The notes beneath the pieces were generated by a model. It worked only from the letters and a program-made list of their open reading frames with translations. It did not search any database and was not told where the DNA came from. The position numbers and the translations under genes are program-made. From positions 1 to 48,852 of the forward strand of contig PKDD01000078.1 of NCBI GenBank assembly GCA_002862465.1: DNA of 48,852 nucleotides, written 5' to 3'. Positions 46,168 through 48,852 of the stretch are shown piece after piece; position 1 is the stretch's first letter; each line of letters starts with the position of its first letter. The stretch comes from Haliea sp. GTDB taxonomy: Bacteria; Pseudomonadota; Gammaproteobacteria; Pseudomonadales; Halieaceae.

Positions 46168-46584
46168 TTAGGTTTTAAAAATCCAGAATTTCTGAATAAA
46201 GAAAGCAACAACAAAAACAATTGCCTCAACTACTAACTTCACCAGCATACCTAATAAGGGATCAGAAGAACTGGCTACAAAAAAACTAATTGCTAGCATT
46301 ATTCCTAACGTGCTAAGTATGGTCGTCGCAACCCATGCAAATAAGAACCTCAGAAAACTTGTAAAAAAATCAACATCAGTATCTCTAAATGTAATAGAGC
46401 GATTAGCATAAAACCCTGCGAACCCGACAACTGTCCTTGAAAGCAAACTCGCTACAATAAGCTCTATACCAACAAAAAGCAGAGCATAGACAAGTGCTGC
46501 GTCTAGGACATACTGGACCAATCCAACACCGGTAAAAGAGGATAATTGTCGGGCGGCATTTTTTTTGTTCTGGCGAGGTAACAT
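46168..46584 (-). CDS. GtrA-family membrane protein (lipid-linked sugar flippase type)
   Basis: A 138-residue four-helix membrane protein: QLSSFTGVGLVQYVLDAALVYALLF at the start, VASLLSRTVVGFAGFYANRSITFRD in the middle (the typical R...F..NR..TF motif), FLRFLFAWVATTILSTLGIM, and KLVVEAIVFVVAFFIQKFWIF at the end, as in GtrA and GtcA proteins. These help move undecaprenyl-phosphate-linked sugars to the outer face. The missing partners of such a set are here: a GT2 at 36711 and YfhO-like GT-C proteins at 38631 and 46706. It diverges from the second YfhO-like gene. Confidence 0.87.
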   Translation of the reverse strand: MLPRQNKKNAARQLSSFTGVGLVQYVLDAALVYALLFVGIELIVASLLSRTVVGFAGFYANRSITFRDTDVDFFTSFLRFLFAWVATTILSTLGIMLAISFFVASSSDPLLGMLVKLVVEAIVFVVAFFIQKFWIFKT

Positions 46585-46633
46585 ATCTTTAAGTAAAAAC
46601 CGCTTTTAGATGATTTGGGATTTCGCCTTCGCA

Positions 46634-46659
46634 TTGACTCACTGAATTAGGTGTATAAT
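46634..46659 (+). promoter_or_regulatory. possible promoter for the second YfhO-like gene
   Basis: TATAAT at 46654-46659 and TTGACT at 46634-46639, both good hexamers but only 14 bases apart (16-18 is usual), 47 bases before the ATG at 46706. The perfect -10 makes a promoter plausible despite the spacing. Confidence 0.35.
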
Positions 46660-46705
46660 AGGACAATGGAGCCAGCCATTCAGGTTTTAAATCTTGACTA
46701 GTGAG

Positions 46706-47440
46706 ATGACTAACATATCTGGAAAGCCCAACGTGATCAATAAGTATACAGTTACATTGTTCGCAATCTTAACAGGGCTCGCTACCTGGATTTTCTATCC
46801 GGCGCTGTTTTTAGATCAATCATTGGTACACGGGGACAACCTTCATCACGGCTATGCGATACTAAAATTTCATAGCAGGGTAATACATGAAGGTTATTCA
46901 CCCTTTTGGACGGACCTAATATACGGTGGACACGCCATTTTTGCAGAAAGCCAAGGAGGGCTTAGCAATCCTTTTAATTACCTCGTGGCGTGGCTGTTAC
47001 CGCCTGAATTTGGACACAATTTTATACACTATCTCTCAATGATTGCGTTTGGAATTGGTACCTATGGGTTGTCAAGAACGCTTAGGATCTCCTCAGAGAG
47101 CGCCATTTTTGCTGCTATCGCCGCAAGCTTCTCGGGACTAATCATTCATACCAATACAAATATGACAGCGATAAGTGCTGCCGCTTGCATCCCGTGGGCC
47201 TTATGGATGTTTGAACGCTGGATAACGGCGCCAACTAGCAAGAACGCTCTTTGCTTTGGACTGGCTATCGCAATGCAAATCCTCGCAGGTTACCCTCAGT
47301 TTTTTCATGGCACCGTTCTATACATGCTAGTCAGTCTATGTACGCTACCGTTCAATAAAGACGCCTACCGTTTAATAAAGGCTTATATCTCGACGGGTTT
47401 GTTAGCCGTAGTAGTATGTGCGGGTGTCAGTGCAGTACAG
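46706..47440 (+). repeat. direct repeat, right copy (5' part of second YfhO-like gene)
   Basis: Gap-free DNA match to 38673-39407, 8 kb away in the same orientation. At the base where this copy has the ATG, the left copy has ACG. Confidence 0.8.
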
Positions 47441-48852
47441 TGGATACCTCTTATCGAACTAGCAAGTTTATCGAGTAGAAACGATGGGACGGAATTGCTA
47501 TTTAATGTACCTGTTGAGGTGTATATGCGGGGTTTTATATCCTCCATAAATGGTGCAACAGCCGAAATATACTTTCCCAACGTTACCAGTATATTTGTCT
47601 GCACACTCGCTTCGATGATTTTATTCTTACCAACCAATCTCCGACTAAAAGGCCACATCGTTGCGTGCTTCTTACTTCTAAATTTTGCATTTGATGATTC
47701 ATCATCTTTATACCGGCTAGTAAGTCAGTATAACGTAATACCGGGAATGGGCTATTTTCGGCTGATGTTCGCCTATTTTTATCTGCCCATCATATCGATA
47801 TGTGTTTTCGCGGCGTATACCCTTGACTGGCTATCAATCAATAAGATTTTCAACGGAGAGTTGGCCATTCGGAAAGTCTTTATGGCCATAACATTATTAG
47901 TTTGGCTGTATTTTGTAGAGAAGTACCACATCGATGAAGTTTCGACTTGGCATTACATCATCTGGGTCACTGCAATCCTAGCAGTGTTACTTGCTAACCA
48001 ATTAAACCTAAATAGAAAGATTCCTATAGCGCTTATTCTTCTGCTACTTGCCGAAACAATTGCACTCAAGATTACAGTGCCAAATTTCGTTGACAACAAG
48101 TTGCTTCGCTCGACTCCGGAAAGCGTACAATATATGCGTAACGACATTGAAAATAGGGGCGTTAAGCATCTCCCTATGGCACTCTCTCCTTTACACTTGG
48201 GTATATCTGCACATGCGAAAGACATCAAGGATAGGGTTAGACCAGATCTTGAGCAACTCACTGCCAGTACCAATCTGATATGGGACATACCGTCTTTTGG
48301 TGGCGCATTTGCACTTCAGCTATCGAGAAGGGAGTTAGTACAGGGTCACATAGCCAATGAAGTAACAGGAGAATCTACTCAAAGGCCTGGCCTGAGACTC
48401 ATGGATATATTATCAATCGGTTATATTACAACGCGTGACTCCAGTCTAAATGAATCGCTAGTGTCTGCGACAGACAATGATAAATTGAAGCTGTTGTTAA
48501 AAAACACGGCAGTGAAACCGCGCATTCAAACCTATGACACGGTACAAACAGTATCAAGCCCTGAGGATGCATTAGTTGCGTTGAAAAATAGTGACGAGAA
48601 ATTATTGGTGATTGAAACATCTGACTTTATTTCAACAGACGAGTACGATGATCAAGACGCACGATATGAAATACTAGAACAGTCAGCAACAAGCTATAAA
48701 ATAACCAGTAATTCACTAGCAGATTATTGGCTCTTTATTGCAGATGCCAATTATCCGGGGTGGAAAGCAGAAATAGATGGCGTAACCGCGCCCGTGCACA
48801 CGGCTCAGGTGCTTGGAAAAGCAGTGAGGGTACCGAAAGGCCAACATCATAT
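46706..48852 (+). CDS. YfhO-like GT-C membrane glycosyltransferase (second copy, cut by window edge)
   Basis: The frame is open without a stop from ATG 46706 to the window end (715 codons). It begins MTNISGK and reads VINKY at the GTG at 46733, which is preceded by GGAAAG; either may be the start. It has the same parts as the 38631 protein: the Asp loop LVHGDNLHHG, helices, then WDIPS, LMDILSIGYI and DANYPGWKAEIDGV. The N-terminal 235 residues are nearly the same in the two; the middle (from about residue 245) differs clearly; the C-terminal domain is moderately similar. A second transferase with a different specificity is likely. The last about 25 residues lie outside the window. Confidence 0.87.
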   Translation, partial: MTNISGKPNVINKYTVTLFAILTGLATWIFYPALFLDQSLVHGDNLHHGYAILKFHSRVIHEGYSPFWTDLIYGGHAIFAESQGGLSNPFNYLVAWLLPPEFGHNFIHYLSMIAFGIGTYGLSRTLRISSESAIFAAIAASFSGLIIHTNTNMTAISAAACIPWALWMFERWITAPTSKNALCFGLAIAMQILAGYPQFFHGTVLYMLVSLCTLPFNKDAYRLIKAYISTGLLAVVVCAGVSAVQWIPLIELASLSSRNDGTELLFNVPVEVYMRGFISSINGATAEIYFPNVTSIFVCTLASMILFLPTNLRLKGHIVACFLLLNFAFDDSSSLYRLVSQYNVIPGMGYFRLMFAYFYLPIISICVFAAYTLDWLSINKIFNGELAIRKVFMAITLLVWLYFVEKYHIDEVSTWHYIIWVTAILAVLLANQLNLNRKIPIALILLLLAETIALKITVPNFVDNKLLRSTPESVQYMRNDIENRGVKHLPMALSPLHLGISAHAKDIKDRVRPDLEQLTASTNLIWDIPSFGGAFALQLSRRELVQGHIANEVTGESTQRPGLRLMDILSIGYITTRDSSLNESLVSATDNDKLKLLLKNTAVKPRIQTYDTVQTVSSPEDALVALKNSDEKLLVIETSDFISTDEYDDQDARYEILEQSATSYKITSNSLADYWLFIADANYPGWKAEIDGVTAPVHTAQVLGKAVRVPKGQHH

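Noticed and set aside
1-48852. Search for insertion sequences, integrases, tRNA attachment sites and CRISPR arrays
   Set aside because: No transposase-like protein, no short regularly spaced repeats and no tRNA-like cloverleaf recognised; the glycan locus may still be acquired, but no mobility gene shows it.

Overview
The window looks like chromosomal DNA of a Gram-negative proteobacterium, most likely a marine-type gammaproteobacterium. This rests on the gene content: an egtB-egtD pair for ergothioneine, a periplasmic PQQ dehydrogenase with a c-type haem tail, a Coq4-like protein, a Tat-signal short-chain dehydrogenase, and a surface-glycan locus using GDP-mannose-derived deoxysugar. I could not test the taxonomy. 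I see no rRNA, tRNA, CRISPR array, transposase or integrase.

Left part (1-10.8 kb) is metabolic. It holds the end of egtB and all of egtD (+), a DUF427 gene with a small membrane-protein gene (-), a Tat-exported SDR and a Coq4-like gene (-), a PQQ quinohaemoprotein dehydrogenase (+), a 2-oxoglutarate/Fe(II) oxygenase (+), a luciferase-like flavin monooxygenase and a second SDR (-), and an EamA exporter (+).

From about 10.9 kb to the right edge the window is a large surface-polysaccharide locus, visibly more A+T-rich towards the right. Its core is gmd-rmd (GDP-mannose to GDP-D-rhamnose) with many glycosyltransferases: two single GT4 enzymes of one subfamily (12.3 and 21.2 kb), one further GT4 (19.9 kb), a 951-residue double GT4 (24.6 kb), and four paralogous GT4 enzymes whose two halves are separated by a beta-rich domain. 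These four sit as two pairs in opposite orientation (13.8-17.3 kb and 28.9-32.4 kb). Decorating enzymes accompany them: two sulfotransferases and a possible sulfotransferase remnant, three related SAM methyltransferases, a phytanoyl-CoA-dioxygenase-like oxygenase and a DUF4214 protein.

The right part (36.7-48.9 kb) looks like a membrane-side decoration module. It has a polyprenyl-phosphate GT2, a PIG-L deacetylase, a GtrA-type flippase, two YfhO-like GT-C proteins (the second cut by the window edge), three acyltransferase-3 membrane proteins and an SGNH-hydrolase lipoprotein. GT2 + GtrA + YfhO matches the known three-component scheme in which a lipid-linked sugar is made, flipped and transferred outside the membrane. 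The YfhO pair and one acyltransferase pair are clear duplications.

My reading, as inference, is a locus for a D-rhamnose-containing cell-surface glycan that is sulfated, methylated, acylated and side-chain glycosylated. Export and polymerisation genes (Wzx/Wzy or Wzm/Wzt) are not in the window, so they should lie outside it.
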